A stretch of 64,000 bases of DNA from UBA1672 sp050633325 (GCA_050633325.1 JBOEGH010000013.1:1-64000); one strand, 5' to 3'; shown: positions 28,901 to 39,362, counted from the stretch's first letter. The notes: a model not told the origin generated them from the sequence alone. Numbers and translations are program-made.

Positions 28901-31900
28901 CATTTTCTTTATCTGGCGCGTCTCTTTCTGCATCTTCATCTTGTGTTGTGACTATTAATGTTACGTCACTTGTAATTGGTGGTATTACAAACTTTATCCC
29001 TATTGGTGGAATTGAAACAGATCAAGGACTTACAAATAGTGGCGCGGCCACCACAAGCTTGACCACTCAAGGTAACTTAGGTGTAACTAAAAAATTTACA
29101 CCAAACATCATAAAGCCAAACACAAGGTCACGCCTACGCATTACATTTTTCAACCCCACCACTCAACCAGCAGCAAACGTTAGTGTTACAGACAATCTTC
29201 CCGCTGGTGTAGTCGTGCCACCGGGTGCTAACCCGACAACAAACTGTGTGGGCGCAACAATCACATCTCCCACCACTACCCAAGTAAATATCAGTGGCGC
29301 AAATATCCCTGCCGCTTCCGGTGGCGTCGCTCAAGAGTGTTATTCTGAAATAGATGTAACATCCGCAACATCAGGTGACTATACAAATACAATTCCAATT
29401 GGTGGCTTAACCGGCTCTGTTGGTGGGGTATCCTCAACAAACCCTCAACCGTCAACAGATATATTATACGTAAAAGAGCCTGTAGTAATAAACAAAGCAA
29501 TCGGTGGTTTTACATTAGACAGTGGAAACCCTGCCGGTTTCACAACAGGCAGCGCAACACGTGCCGTAGGTGCGACTGCTCCATTAGTTATATCCCTGAC
29601 TAACCCAAATAATATCGAACTAACACAGGCATCAATTACGGATATTTTGCCCACTAACTTGGTAATCGCGCAAACACCGTCGGCATCAACAACTTGTGCA
29701 AGTGGTACTGTAACGGCACCTGCATCTACGACGTCTTTATCTTTAACCGGAGCAACTATTCCCGCCAGTGGAAGCTGTACGGTCAGCGTTCAGGTACTAA
29801 GCAATATTATAGGTAAGTACACAAACACTATTCCTGCGAACGCCGTTACGACGTTTGAAGGTGTCACAAACGAAGAACCAACTAGTGCTGAGATAATCAT
29901 CTCTTCTCCGCCGACAATATCAAAAGAATTCTCCCCTGCGGTCATACCTGCCGGAGGGATATCAACACTGACCATTTATCTTAATAATGCTAATGACGCA
30001 CCAATTACTTTAACGTCATTATTTACTGACAACCTACCTACTGCACCAGGTAATGTACTGGTGGCAGGAACGCCAAATATATCAACAACATGCCCTGACA
30101 CGGTTACTGCGGCAGGAGGCAGCGGCACAATAACATATGCAAATGGCGGAACAATACCCGTTGGCGGATGTGTTATAAGCGTTGATACAACGGCATCAAC
30201 ACCTGGTGTTCATACCAATAATATTCCCGCAGGCGATCTGCAAACAGATTCAGGCAACAACCCTGAACCTGCAAATGCAGAATTAACCGTAAGTACACTA
30301 GGTTATATTTCAGGTCGAGTATTCCAAGATAACAATGTGGTTTCTAATGGCACATATGAGGCATCAACAGACACGCCACTTGCCGGTGTATCTATAGAGT
30401 TAAGATCAGGATCAACATGTTCCGGGGCTTTACAGGATACCAAGACGACTAGTGCCACGGGTAATTATACATTCTCACTACTGACTTCCGGTACTTATTC
30501 GGTTTGTCAAAATTCGCAACCCACATCAACATCCAACAGCATAACAACAGCGGGAACAATAGTATCCTCAAACGGGAGCACAGGAACACCAGGCACAGCA
30601 TCAAACCCAACAACCACTAGCAGTCAAATAACATCTATCGTTATAAATAATGATGGTGGTTCAGGTGAAGTATCAGGTTCTGTGAATAATGATTTCTCTG
30701 AAATTATATTATCCAGCATTTCAGGACGCGTATTCGAGGATCAAAATAATAACGGGGTTCAGAATGGCGCAGATAACGGTATCGAAAACATAACAATAGA
30801 ACTATTGGATAACGGAAATTCAGTTATTGGCACAACAACAACAGATGCCAACGGGGATTACAGTTTCACTGGCCTATCACCAAATACATACTCTGTTCGT
30901 GAGCCGACACAACCTGCAAATACAAATAACGGCCAGACGATTGCCCCCGCGATTGATAACGGTGGAACATCAGGAACGCCTACTGCTGTTGGCGTAGTGC
31001 CAAGCTTGATAGATTCAATAATCCTACCGCCTAACACAGATGCCTCTGGTCACAATTTTGCGGAAATACCTAAAGGGCGCACCATTACTGGCCAAGTATT
31101 TTTTGACTACAATAATGACGCAACATTAAATAACGCCGATTACGGTATAGAAAGCGTTACATTAAACCTAACCGGTTCAGACGTTAACGGAACTGCAGTT
31201 ACGGCAAGCACAACAACTTTGGCTGATGGTACATATAGCTTTACATCATTGCCAGAGGGGACATATACCGTTGATCAACCTGCACAACCGACCGGAACGA
31301 CTAACGGAACTACTACTGCAGGCACAACAGGTGGTACGGCTAGTAACCCTAGTGGTACAACGAGTCAGATATTAAACATCGACTTAACCGGTGCTAACAC
31401 GTTGTCTGCAGGGAATATATTCCCTGAAACGCCTGTATCTACACCGGATTTGATCATTGCTAAAACTCATGCCCCTGACAGCTTTTCAATTAATTCAACA
31501 ACCGGCACATTTACGATAACACCAAGCAATATAGGTGGCGCAGATAGCGTAGGTACGATCACAATCACAGACACATTACCTGCCGGATTAACTCTATCAT
31601 CTATACCATCAGGAACGGGTTGGACATGCCCGGCCTCGATAGGAGCGGCATCATTCACCTGTACAACTGATGAGGTAATATCTGCATCATCCACCGGCAA
31701 TCCAATTACATTCCGTGTATTAGTAGACCCAAGCACAAACGGGCAATTACTTACTAATAATGCAGTAATATCAGGTGGTGGAGAGCCACCAGCATTCGAA
31801 AACAATAATACTACCCAAGACACAGTTGGTATTACGGTTGTTGCATCTCTTTCAGGTACAATATGGCGCGATATAAACCATGATCGTCAAATTGATGTCG

Positions 31901-33729
31901 GTGAAGACCTGATTGAAGGATGGAATGTAGAATTACTGCTAAATGGTAACCTTCTTGATACTGTCACCACTGCGGCTGATGGAACATATACATTCTCAAA
32001 TATTTCACCGGGCCCCGGTTACGAGGTACGTTTCCGCGAACCAACCACAGGACTATTATTTGGTAATGCTGTTACTAATGAACAAGGCATTGTTCCCGCA
32101 TCAGGAACACGTGATACAGGTGGTGCCTCAATAAACAACGGTACAAACACAGGTAATCCAGCAGGAGCAGATACTGCGGCGGGAACAGGTACGTTGAAAG
32201 ATCTGTTAATATTGGCTGGTGATAATATTGTTGAGCAATCCTTACCCCTAGACCCTGCTGGTGTTGTTTATAATTCCCTATCACGCGCACCGATAGAGAA
32301 TGCGCAAGTAACAATAACTGGGCCAGTTGGATTTGACCCAACCATACATTTGGTAAGTGGCCAAGGAACAGTTACCACTGCGGCAGATGGATTTTATCAA
32401 TTCCTGTTAACACCCGCAGCACCAGTTGGAACATATACATTGGCCGTAACATCATATCCTGGTGGTTATGTCCCTGCTCCATCAACAATAATACCCGTAT
32501 GTAACAACACGCTTACTGTTAATGCCGTTCCTGATCCTGCCCTTGTGCATGATGAGGCAACAGCGCCAGACCTTACATCAACGACACATGACCCTGCGAC
32601 ATGCCCAGCGACTACGGGCGCGCTTGCACCTGCTAATCAGGCAAGTACACAGCATTACTTTGACTTTGTTCTAAACGCGACAGTATCTGGTGATCTGGTT
32701 AACAACCACATCCCCCTAGACCCGACAGGTGCCGGCGATATAGTAATCAGCAAAACCACTCCAACCGTGACTACCAGCGTTGGTAAAATAGTTCCATATA
32801 CCATTACCGTGCGTAATACCTCCGCTAACAATTATGCTAGCCTTGATATTCTGGATACTATACCTGCCGGTTTCAAATACTTAGAAAACAGTGGTAGTAC
32901 TGACGGCACGAAATTAGAGCCGACTGTAAACGGACGCTTCCTCACATGGGAAAACCAAACAATAAACGCACAACAAAGCAGAATATTTAAATTAATGCTG
33001 GTTGTTGGTTCGGGTGTGCAAACAGGTGAATATACCAACCGTGCGCAAGTAATATCAAACCCGGGAAGTGTAACAATTTCCAACATCGCAACAGCCGTAG
33101 TACGAATTATCCCTGATCCGGTGTTTGATTGCTCTGACATTATCGGTAAAGTTTTTGATGATACTGATAGAAACGGATATCAGGATGAAGGCGAAGTTGG
33201 TATCGCTAATGTCCGTGTTGCGACAGTAAACGGATTACTGGTAACAACAGATGATTATGGTCGTTTTCATGTCGCCTGTGCGGATATCCCAGATGAACAG
33301 CGCGGCAGTAACTTCTTAATGAAGTTGGATGAAAGAACTCTGCCAACCGGATATCGAGTAACAACAGAAAACCCAAGATCAATTCGTGTAACACGCGGTA
33401 AAATGGCCAAATTAAACTTTGGTGCCGCAATTCATCGTGTCATCAGAATTGATATGCAAGACAGCGCCTTTATCCCTGGAAAGGTAAACCTACACAAAGA
33501 ATGGGAACAACAATTACTAAGCGTGCCATCGCACCTATCCGCAGGACCAAGCATAGTGAGAATAGCATATGAGGTTCAAAGTGATGGAGAAGACTTATCT
33601 CGCAAACGACTTAGCTATGTCACCGAATTCCTGCAAAAGGCGTGGAACAACAAAGAATGTTGCCACGATATCATAATAGAAAAAGAGCTGATTATGCCTG
33701 CATCAAACATGAAAAAGGGAGATAAATAA
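25951..33729 (+). CDS. Giant secreted repeat protein: DUF11 and SdrD-B-like domains, probable surface adhesin
   Basis: A 2592-residue protein with a signal peptide ending near ALA-GL (residue 29). Residues 30-1450 consist of ten DUF11-type beta-sandwich units of about 130-150 residues. Each starts like xTIxKSFxP and includes variants of TCSGGTVTA, SLSGAxIPA and YTNTIPAG. Then come SdrD-B/Cna-B-like units with DxNxNG-type calcium loops (near 1451, 1589, 1712, 1967 and 2394), a carboxypeptidase-regulatory-like unit near 2105, and two more DUF11 units (near 1832 and 2262). The last 100 residues differ: they contain IVRIAYEVQSDGEDLSRKRL, recalling OmpA-associated sequences. No LPXTG or autotransporter barrel is present. 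The stop overlaps the next ATG (TAATG), tying it to the barrel protein, which may export or anchor it. Function as an adhesin or matrix fibre is inferred. Confidence 0.85.
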   Translation: MLNKWFKLRFMNGLLLFMTVVLHSNMALAGLGASVTLVTGQPTSINPSEVTQLEITLSNNNTVAPINNVAFSNLLPGVLPNGLKVSGVATYNCTDPSIPSTSPGIGTLTATDGTQTISLTGGTIPARDAGSSTDGTCTIIIPVTAGTSTGNSATYNYEIANGAVTGNDGAPVANSGSVNQSVNVLSIPVPTIDKAFGSSTLTLGGASTALTIVINNPSVVDLTGVDITDNFPTLGGDGVLIKVATPPNATSTCTGGGTPATFTPVADAVSVTATSATITAGESCTITVDVVARHTNGAYLTSSVSNTINGASDFSSDMGMIPSNVSASVRTLSPLTINKSFNNSAIASSETDTFQVTFSNTGDSDIVINSFTDSPIDGVGDLAYGLKTTGVPSMTCSGAGVAGTFARTVNDLGVTQTGNSTVAAGETCTLTTSFIATSQTPNVPRSFTNTITQGSVGTTSPDIISESASASILVSDELRILKSVTPTSPAPGSPVRYTVTVQNWSSSAINNIETADTLTNGQTFLTGTIGGIDYTPTLSGTNCVGLTVPTATGASSVSLTIGTLPARTGSASPGSCNITFWSMTDPGAAAASAVTNVLNAGDVCYGGGGTCNGAASQTTSSSINSITLGVEKSFSPAGPLAENSVSTMTFLFKNNSVNPITATSLSDTLPAANSGTGQLRIATPPNAATTCAGGVINAVANSTSITMNGATIPARASNGEGASGECLLQVDVVAAAGIYENTATTSGTQTHADGNSVGIGPINSNTENITYTSSLSATKAFAPTSVSSGGKSTVTIRLSNGGNTPLTGISVTDPLPTGMVLANPVNTQSTCAGSPSFTAVSGASSISISDAQMSANGTCDILFDVVATGNSNWVNTIPAGNITADGGVETQTAVVGTLNFNAPTSLTVAKATNPSTLTFPGQTSMLTVTVTNGTDDVTNLSFTDYFTADGTSGAAANGMRIASTPNASTTCSGGTVTATPNATSFSLSGASLSASSSCVVTINVTSLVIGGITNFIPIGGIETDQGLTNSGAATTSLTTQGNLGVTKKFTPNIIKPNTRSRLRITFFNPTTQPAANVSVTDNLPAGVVVPPGANPTTNCVGATITSPTTTQVNISGANIPAASGGVAQECYSEIDVTSATSGDYTNTIPIGGLTGSVGGVSSTNPQPSTDILYVKEPVVINKAIGGFTLDSGNPAGFTTGSATRAVGATAPLVISLTNPNNIELTQASITDILPTNLVIAQTPSASTTCASGTVTAPASTTSLSLTGATIPASGSCTVSVQVLSNIIGKYTNTIPANAVTTFEGVTNEEPTSAEIIISSPPTISKEFSPAVIPAGGISTLTIYLNNANDAPITLTSLFTDNLPTAPGNVLVAGTPNISTTCPDTVTAAGGSGTITYANGGTIPVGGCVISVDTTASTPGVHTNNIPAGDLQTDSGNNPEPANAELTVSTLGYISGRVFQDNNVVSNGTYEASTDTPLAGVSIELRSGSTCSGALQDTKTTSATGNYTFSLLTSGTYSVCQNSQPTSTSNSITTAGTIVSSNGSTGTPGTASNPTTTSSQITSIVINNDGGSGEVSGSVNNDFSEIILSSISGRVFEDQNNNGVQNGADNGIENITIELLDNGNSVIGTTTTDANGDYSFTGLSPNTYSVREPTQPANTNNGQTIAPAIDNGGTSGTPTAVGVVPSLIDSIILPPNTDASGHNFAEIPKGRTITGQVFFDYNNDATLNNADYGIESVTLNLTGSDVNGTAVTASTTTLADGTYSFTSLPEGTYTVDQPAQPTGTTNGTTTAGTTGGTASNPSGTTSQILNIDLTGANTLSAGNIFPETPVSTPDLIIAKTHAPDSFSINSTTGTFTITPSNIGGADSVGTITITDTLPAGLTLSSIPSGTGWTCPASIGAASFTCTTDEVISASSTGNPITFRVLVDPSTNGQLLTNNAVISGGGEPPAFENNNTTQDTVGITVVASLSGTIWRDINHDRQIDVGEDLIEGWNVELLLNGNLLDTVTTAADGTYTFSNISPGPGYEVRFREPTTGLLFGNAVTNEQGIVPASGTRDTGGASINNGTNTGNPAGADTAAGTGTLKDLLILAGDNIVEQSLPLDPAGVVYNSLSRAPIENAQVTITGPVGFDPTIHLVSGQGTVTTAADGFYQFLLTPAAPVGTYTLAVTSYPGGYVPAPSTIIPVCNNTLTVNAVPDPALVHDEATAPDLTSTTHDPATCPATTGALAPANQASTQHYFDFVLNATVSGDLVNNHIPLDPTGAGDIVISKTTPTVTTSVGKIVPYTITVRNTSANNYASLDILDTIPAGFKYLENSGSTDGTKLEPTVNGRFLTWENQTINAQQSRIFKLMLVVGSGVQTGEYTNRAQVISNPGSVTISNIATAVVRIIPDPVFDCSDIIGKVFDDTDRNGYQDEGEVGIANVRVATVNGLLVTTDDYGRFHVACADIPDEQRGSNFLMKLDERTLPTGYRVTTENPRSIRVTRGKMAKLNFGAAIHRVIRIDMQDSAFIPGKVNLHKEWEQQLLSVPSHLSAGPSIVRIAYEVQSDGEDLSRKRLSYVTEFLQKAWNNKECCHDIIIEKELIMPASNMKKGDK

Positions 33730-36700
33730 TGAAAAACATTTACCTCTATAACACTGCAATCGCCCTTATAACTTTATGTGCATTACCAACGGCAGCAGCC
33801 GCAGGCAAGCATAGTGAAGAAGGATGCAAAAGCAATAATTCATGCGTAGCACCTAACAACATAGGTAAATTATCTTTAGATTCTAAATCCGAGATAAAAG
33901 AAGTAAACGCAACCGCACCAAATTTAGAGTACCGCGATACAGCAGACGAAGTTTTAGTTCTGGTGCAACCTAACAAAGAAAACCACCTCAGCATTGCTCA
34001 AAAGGCAGATTACTTTGGATCAGGAGAGCACGCATTATCTGACCTAGAAACAAAGACCATCGACAAATTTTTGGCGCGCATAATTGATAAAGAAATAAGA
34101 AAAATACACATTACAGGTCATGCCGATAAACAACCATTCAAAGAAAATTCAAACAGCCCATATTCAAATAACAAAGACCTGTCTTTAGGTCGTGCAAAAC
34201 AAGCTGGGCTTTACATTCAAAGAACTCTGAACAACCCCAAAACTTCGATCTATATTTCCGGTGCAGGTGACACGCAGCCAATAGTCGAATGTGATGAGAG
34301 TACTTTGGGAATAAAGGAATACCAAGAATGCCTTTCCCCAAACCGCCGAATACAAATACAAGTTTGGTATAAAGAAAAAAATATTGAAGTCGCATGCAAA
34401 GATAGGAAAGCACAAAGCACAGATTTACCATTTCGTATATCAATTGACGGAGAACCTATTGCAAAAGGCGATACGTCAAACAGCGCCGATGTCACAAGAT
34501 GTAAAGATGTCGCATTAGAAAAGGCAAATATTCAGGTGCGTTTTGATCCGTTGGAAGACACGCAAGCATTAAATATTACTGCCTACCCGCAAAATGTTGT
34601 GCGTGGAGAAAACGTCAGCTTCACCCCATATTCAAATTACAGCTATTACATACATAAAGCAGAAGTTCGTATATTTGAAGAAGGACAATCTACACAAAAA
34701 GCACCGCTTACTGTTATAGATTTAGACACCTCACTAGAACATGAGGCAAAATGGCAATCTCCAAAAGGATCAGGCCAACGATCATTACAATATGTTCTAC
34801 GTGTATATGATGATAAAGGCCGCTTTGATGAAACCAGTGCTATGGCTTTACGGTTATTGGATAAGAGCCGACCTTTAGACGATCAAGACACAGAAAAAAG
34901 GGAAAAACTAACTGGATATGGTGAAAATCACCTAACAATCAAAAATATTCCCGTATCAGGTGGTATCGTAACAATAAATGGCGACAATATATCACAAGGA
35001 ACAAAAGTAAACGCAATGGGCGCAAGCGTCCCGGTTGATAATAATGGTCGTTTTGCATACCGCCAGATTTTGCCTGCCGGAAACCACAGTGTTGATATTG
35101 AAACCATTTCACCCGATGGCACACGTGCGGAATTCACACGATCTTTATACATACCTAATCAAGATTGGTTTTATGTCGGACTGGCAGATCTAACGGTCGG
35201 TAAAAATGATGTTGATGGCCCTGCAAATCTTGTAACAGGTAACAACAGTAAAAAATACGACGGTGATGCCTATGTAGATGGCAGACTCGCATTTTATGCA
35301 AAGGGAAAAATTAAAGGTGTCTGGCTGTTAAGTGCCAGTGCGGATACGAAAGAACAACCGGTAGAAGACCTGTTTTCTAACTTTACCAGTAAAGACCCGA
35401 GACATTTACTAAAACGCATAGACCCTAATAAATATTATCAAGTCTATGGTGATGATTCTACAACGATTGAAGATGCCCCAACACAAGGCAAATTCTATGT
35501 AAAGCTGGAAAGAGATAAGTCACATGTTATGTGGGGTAATTTTCAGACAAAAATAACAGGCACAGATTTGGTTAATTACAGCCGCACTCTTTACGGAGCG
35601 AACGCAGAATATGTCAGCCCTACAGTAACTAGCCAAGGTGAAAGCAAAACAGAAGTCACTGCCTTTGCCGCCGATCCAGGTTCAGTTTCTTCATTGGAGG
35701 AGCATCGCGGAACCGGTGGATCATTGTATTATTTACGTGGTCAAGATGTCGTAGTTGGGTCAGAAAGGTTACGTATTGAAACCAGAGACCGTGATTCAGG
35801 CATTGTTCTGAACACGCAATATCTAACATACGGTCAGGATTATGAAGTCAACTATACCCAAGGGCGTGTGATACTACGTGAACCTTTAAGCTCAACATCC
35901 AGTAATAATACAATCGTCCAAACCGGATCGCTTTCAGGTAATCCTGTTTATCTGGTTGCCGGTTATGAATTCACACCAAGCGCAAGTGAAATCAACAACC
36001 TAACAAAAGGTGGTCGCGTCAGCCATTGGGTAAATGACAATCTTCGTGTCGGTGTTACGGCCTATGACCAAGACGGATCAGGTCTGGATCAGACATTAAC
36101 CGGTATTGATATAACTGCACGTTATAAACCGGGGACATATATAAAACTTGAAACCGCGAGATCACGCGGTGCGGGTAATGGCTCTCTTTCATCCGTTGAT
36201 GGCGGGTTCAGTTTTAACAGCTTGGATCAAACAAAAACTGATAATATAGAGGCCGACGCATATAGAGCCGAAATAGGCATTGATCTTTCCGAGGTCACAG
36301 ACGGAAAACAAAAAGGCAGTATCAATGCATATACACTAAGCCGTGAAGATGGTTTTTCCGCACCCGGCCAATTAACCAGCGAGCAAATCCTTCAACATGG
36401 ATTAAGCGCAAGCGTCCCCATTACAGACAAAACAACCTTAGAAGCAAAACTTGACTATAAATCAGGTGACGAAACAGGTGATATTACATCAGCAGAGATA
36501 ATTGCCGAACATAAATTAAGCCCCGAAAGAACGGTAAGCGTAGCAATGCGTCACGATGATCGTAATACAAGCAGTACCGTCGGCGGCAGCAGTGAAAAAC
36601 TGTCCGAAACAGGAGAGCGCACAGATATTGCTCTAAAATACCTATATGCACCGACGACTGAAGAAGGTGAAAAGAAAAACTACGAAGTCTATAGCCTGAT

Positions 36701-37877
36701 GCAAGCGACCATTAATAAAAATGGTACTCGTGATCGTAACAACCGTATTGGTGCTGGTGGGCGTTATGATTTCAATGACCGCATTGGCCTAACCGCCGAG
36801 GCAACAACAGGAAACCAAGGATGGGGCGGCCAAGTTGGCGTTGAATATGCCCACTCCGACAGGACAAGCTATTACGCTAATTATCTCATTGATACAGATC
36901 GCAGTGACATTGGAACACGCGGGAAAAGCTCTAACCTGACTGTTGGTGCAAAATCCAGATATTCCGACAGTATTTCTGTATTCGCCGAGGAGCGTCACCA
37001 AACATTTGATAATGACTCATCAAGTTTAATACATTCATTCGGGCTAGACCTTGCGGCAAGCGACCAATGGACATGGGGGGGACGTTTTGAAAATGGTACA
37101 ATATCAGATGAATCCGCAGGAGATATAGAACGAACAGCAATATCCCTATCCTCTGGTTATCACAACGATAAAACCAGATATGGCGGAACAGTCGAGCTGC
37201 GCCTTGATGATGATGGTACACAAGGTAACAGAACATCTTGGTTAGTCAGTAACAACCTGTCTTATCAATTTGTTCCTGACTGGCGCGTGCTTGCCGATTT
37301 AGATTTTGCGATAAGTGAATCGGGTTTAAGCAGTAATCTGGATGCTGACTTCATTGAACTTGGTCTGGGATATGCATACCGCCCAGTTGATAATGATAGA
37401 TTTAATGCACTGATCCGTTATGAATATTTACAAGATTTAGCCAGCCCCGGCCAACTAGACGGCAGTGCATCTAACGACGCGAACGACTATGAACAACGCA
37501 GTCATGTATTTTCCGCCGATGCAATTTATGACTTAACACCAAAATGGTCTATTGGCGGTAAAGTCGGTTACCGGTTTGGCGAGATACGTGATAACACCAT
37601 CACAGATTCTGAATTTTTCGACAGCCAAGCTTTATTGTTGATCGGACGCGCAGACTGGCATGTTGTCAAGAAATGGGACTTAACAGGAGAGCTGCGTTAC
37701 CTAGAAGTATCAGAAGCAGAGGATTCAAGATCAGGTGCTCTAATTGGTGCATACAGGCATTTCAATCAACATATAAAGGCAGGTGCAGGGTATAACTTCA
37801 CTGACTTTTCTGATGATTTAACTGATCTGGATTATCAAAGCAAAGGGCCATTTATAAATATCATTGGTAAATTTTAG
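33729..37877 (+). CDS. Outer-membrane beta-barrel protein with an OmpA-like domain near the N-terminus
   Basis: A 1382-residue protein with signal peptide to about AAA-GK (residue 25). An OmpA-like peptidoglycan-binding domain follows at about 85-215 (ITGHADKQPF, LSLGRAKQAGLYIQ, NRRIQIQVWY). The middle region has Ig-like/FG segments and two conserved strands, GSLYYLRGQDVVVGSERL and TYGQDYEVNYTQGRVILRE, seen in large barrel proteins. From about residue 750 to the end, alternating strands form a large barrel, and the chain ends in Phe. In most OmpA proteins the peptidoglycan domain is C-terminal, so the order here is reversed. Its ATG overlaps the stop of the giant repeat protein, which suggests it is the dedicated partner, perhaps for surface display. 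Confidence 0.82.
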   Translation: MKNIYLYNTAIALITLCALPTAAAAGKHSEEGCKSNNSCVAPNNIGKLSLDSKSEIKEVNATAPNLEYRDTADEVLVLVQPNKENHLSIAQKADYFGSGEHALSDLETKTIDKFLARIIDKEIRKIHITGHADKQPFKENSNSPYSNNKDLSLGRAKQAGLYIQRTLNNPKTSIYISGAGDTQPIVECDESTLGIKEYQECLSPNRRIQIQVWYKEKNIEVACKDRKAQSTDLPFRISIDGEPIAKGDTSNSADVTRCKDVALEKANIQVRFDPLEDTQALNITAYPQNVVRGENVSFTPYSNYSYYIHKAEVRIFEEGQSTQKAPLTVIDLDTSLEHEAKWQSPKGSGQRSLQYVLRVYDDKGRFDETSAMALRLLDKSRPLDDQDTEKREKLTGYGENHLTIKNIPVSGGIVTINGDNISQGTKVNAMGASVPVDNNGRFAYRQILPAGNHSVDIETISPDGTRAEFTRSLYIPNQDWFYVGLADLTVGKNDVDGPANLVTGNNSKKYDGDAYVDGRLAFYAKGKIKGVWLLSASADTKEQPVEDLFSNFTSKDPRHLLKRIDPNKYYQVYGDDSTTIEDAPTQGKFYVKLERDKSHVMWGNFQTKITGTDLVNYSRTLYGANAEYVSPTVTSQGESKTEVTAFAADPGSVSSLEEHRGTGGSLYYLRGQDVVVGSERLRIETRDRDSGIVLNTQYLTYGQDYEVNYTQGRVILREPLSSTSSNNTIVQTGSLSGNPVYLVAGYEFTPSASEINNLTKGGRVSHWVNDNLRVGVTAYDQDGSGLDQTLTGIDITARYKPGTYIKLETARSRGAGNGSLSSVDGGFSFNSLDQTKTDNIEADAYRAEIGIDLSEVTDGKQKGSINAYTLSREDGFSAPGQLTSEQILQHGLSASVPITDKTTLEAKLDYKSGDETGDITSAEIIAEHKLSPERTVSVAMRHDDRNTSSTVGGSSEKLSETGERTDIALKYLYAPTTEEGEKKNYEVYSLMQATINKNGTRDRNNRIGAGGRYDFNDRIGLTAEATTGNQGWGGQVGVEYAHSDRTSYYANYLIDTDRSDIGTRGKSSNLTVGAKSRYSDSISVFAEERHQTFDNDSSSLIHSFGLDLAASDQWTWGGRFENGTISDESAGDIERTAISLSSGYHNDKTRYGGTVELRLDDDGTQGNRTSWLVSNNLSYQFVPDWRVLADLDFAISESGLSSNLDADFIELGLGYAYRPVDNDRFNALIRYEYLQDLASPGQLDGSASNDANDYEQRSHVFSADAIYDLTPKWSIGGKVGYRFGEIRDNTITDSEFFDSQALLLIGRADWHVVKKWDLTGELRYLEVSEAEDSRSGALIGAYRHFNQHIKAGAGYNFTDFSDDLTDLDYQSKGPFINIIGKF

Positions 37878-38025
37878 AGCGCTAATATTACATGATAAAA
37901 CAAGACCTTACAAAGAAACAACAAACCATTACTAAAACAAAAATAATATGAAGGTCACTCATTAACAAGCGGGTAAATATACTAAACCCGTAAGTGATAC
38001 TCCTCACATTATGGCCATATCTTTA

Positions 38026-39168
38026 TCAATACCCATAAAACTTTACATCGCCAGAATCATAAGATATCGCACCGTCATCTTCCTGACCTTCGGCACATGA
38101 AAAAGGTGATTTCAATGCTGGTTGAAGTAACATCGTAAGGTTAAGACCACCATCCCATATATAACCTTTATCACTTAATCCATATGACTCACCCGTAACG
38201 AATAATCGTCCATCTTTTAACTTTTGATCAAACGAATAACCTGCATTAACTTCTGTTAATTCATCAAAACAATCCCATATGTCATAACCATCATATTTTC
38301 TCCATTCTATATGCTCAGGATTGCTACCCTGATACTCTGCATATAACGGATCAGTATTTCCGCCCGTATCGGGTAAGATAAACCTTAAATTAAATGACAA
38401 TTCCTGACGATTATCGACATAATTTTTACGCCTCTCATCTGTCCACCCACTAAATGTGTCACTTTTTACGAACGGAACATTTCCATACTTTTTAAATATT
38501 TTCCTCATTTGATCTCTATATTGTTCATTTAGCTTTTTCTTTTTCTCCAAACTTTTTGCTTCACGTTCCATATATTCATCAAATTCTTCATCACTATATT
38601 TCGCCTGCATTTTCATATGATGCTCTGCTGATTTTTGATCTATCTCCTGCCTCCAAATTTTTTCCTTCAATTTTTCATCATCATCAGGTTCAGGGTATCT
38701 ATAGTCAGATCGCGTACCTATACCAACCGGAATTTTTTCCAGACAATCACCAGTATTGCGATCCCACACATTAATGAGAAAATCTTCTCCCCACGTGATC
38801 ACACGCTTATCATCAAGCATCTGAGCCCCCAGAGGAAAGCCAAAATGAAGCCCCTTCAGTTTCAATACATTTCGCCCCGTATTTAAATCCCAAATACCAC
38901 ATTGGTTCTGGCGGTCAATATCGCGTCCATACCATTGATAAGTGTCACAACTCCTCCAACTAATATCATAGCCCAAAAGCAAATTATCCGGCATTTGTAT
39001 ATACCTAAAAATACGATGAGAATCCTCAAGCTCAATAAAGGTCTCATTTTTCCTGATAAACGCGCAATTTATATCCTCTTTTGCTCTAGAAGCGGGCGAT
39101 AAAAGACGGCCGCTCACCTCAAGATGCTTAAATTCACCCGGCACTGCTATATGTTTAAAAATATCCAT
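38026..39168 (-). CDS. Hypothetical protein with WD-like motifs and a charged coiled segment
   Basis: A 380-residue protein that I do not recognise. It has no signal peptide or membrane segment, so it is probably cytoplasmic. Two WD-repeat-like strands are visible near residues 90-140 (CGIWDLNTGRNVLKLKG and NVWDRNTGDCLEKI), suggesting a partial beta-propeller. Residues about 150-235 are highly charged and predicted helical (KSLEKKKKLNEQYRDQMRK). It is transcribed against its neighbours, alone between the giant surface operon and the lipoprotein gene. A link to either is not shown. Confidence 0.65.
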   Translation of the reverse strand: MDIFKHIAVPGEFKHLEVSGRLLSPASRAKEDINCAFIRKNETFIELEDSHRIFRYIQMPDNLLLGYDISWRSCDTYQWYGRDIDRQNQCGIWDLNTGRNVLKLKGLHFGFPLGAQMLDDKRVITWGEDFLINVWDRNTGDCLEKIPVGIGTRSDYRYPEPDDDEKLKEKIWRQEIDQKSAEHHMKMQAKYSDEEFDEYMEREAKSLEKKKKLNEQYRDQMRKIFKKYGNVPFVKSDTFSGWTDERRKNYVDNRQELSFNLRFILPDTGGNTDPLYAEYQGSNPEHIEWRKYDGYDIWDCFDELTEVNAGYSFDQKLKDGRLFVTGESYGLSDKGYIWDGGLNLTMLLQPALKSPFSCAEGQEDDGAISYDSGDVKFYGY

Positions 39169-39362
39169 AACTCCCCCCTTACTTTCACCCTAAACAATCA
39201 TGCGTAAAAAGTATAATTTAACATATACCATAGAATGTAAAACACTTCCCACAATGCATATTCTTATCTTTGAAAAAGATGTATTAATTTTTTTATAAAA
39301 ATCTAACTAACTATTGAAAACAAAGCATGTTTTCACAGATAAAATAATATTATTGCTTTCAA

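Noticed and set aside
25951..33729. DNA-level tandem repeats or CRISPR-like array in the giant gene
   Set aside because: The periodicity is at protein level (DUF11 units); copies differ too much in DNA to be a direct-repeat array.
37970..37990. Hairpin CGGGT...ACCCG downstream of the orphan WD-like gene
   Set aside because: Only 5 bp of stem with an 11-nt loop and no T run; not convincing as a terminator.
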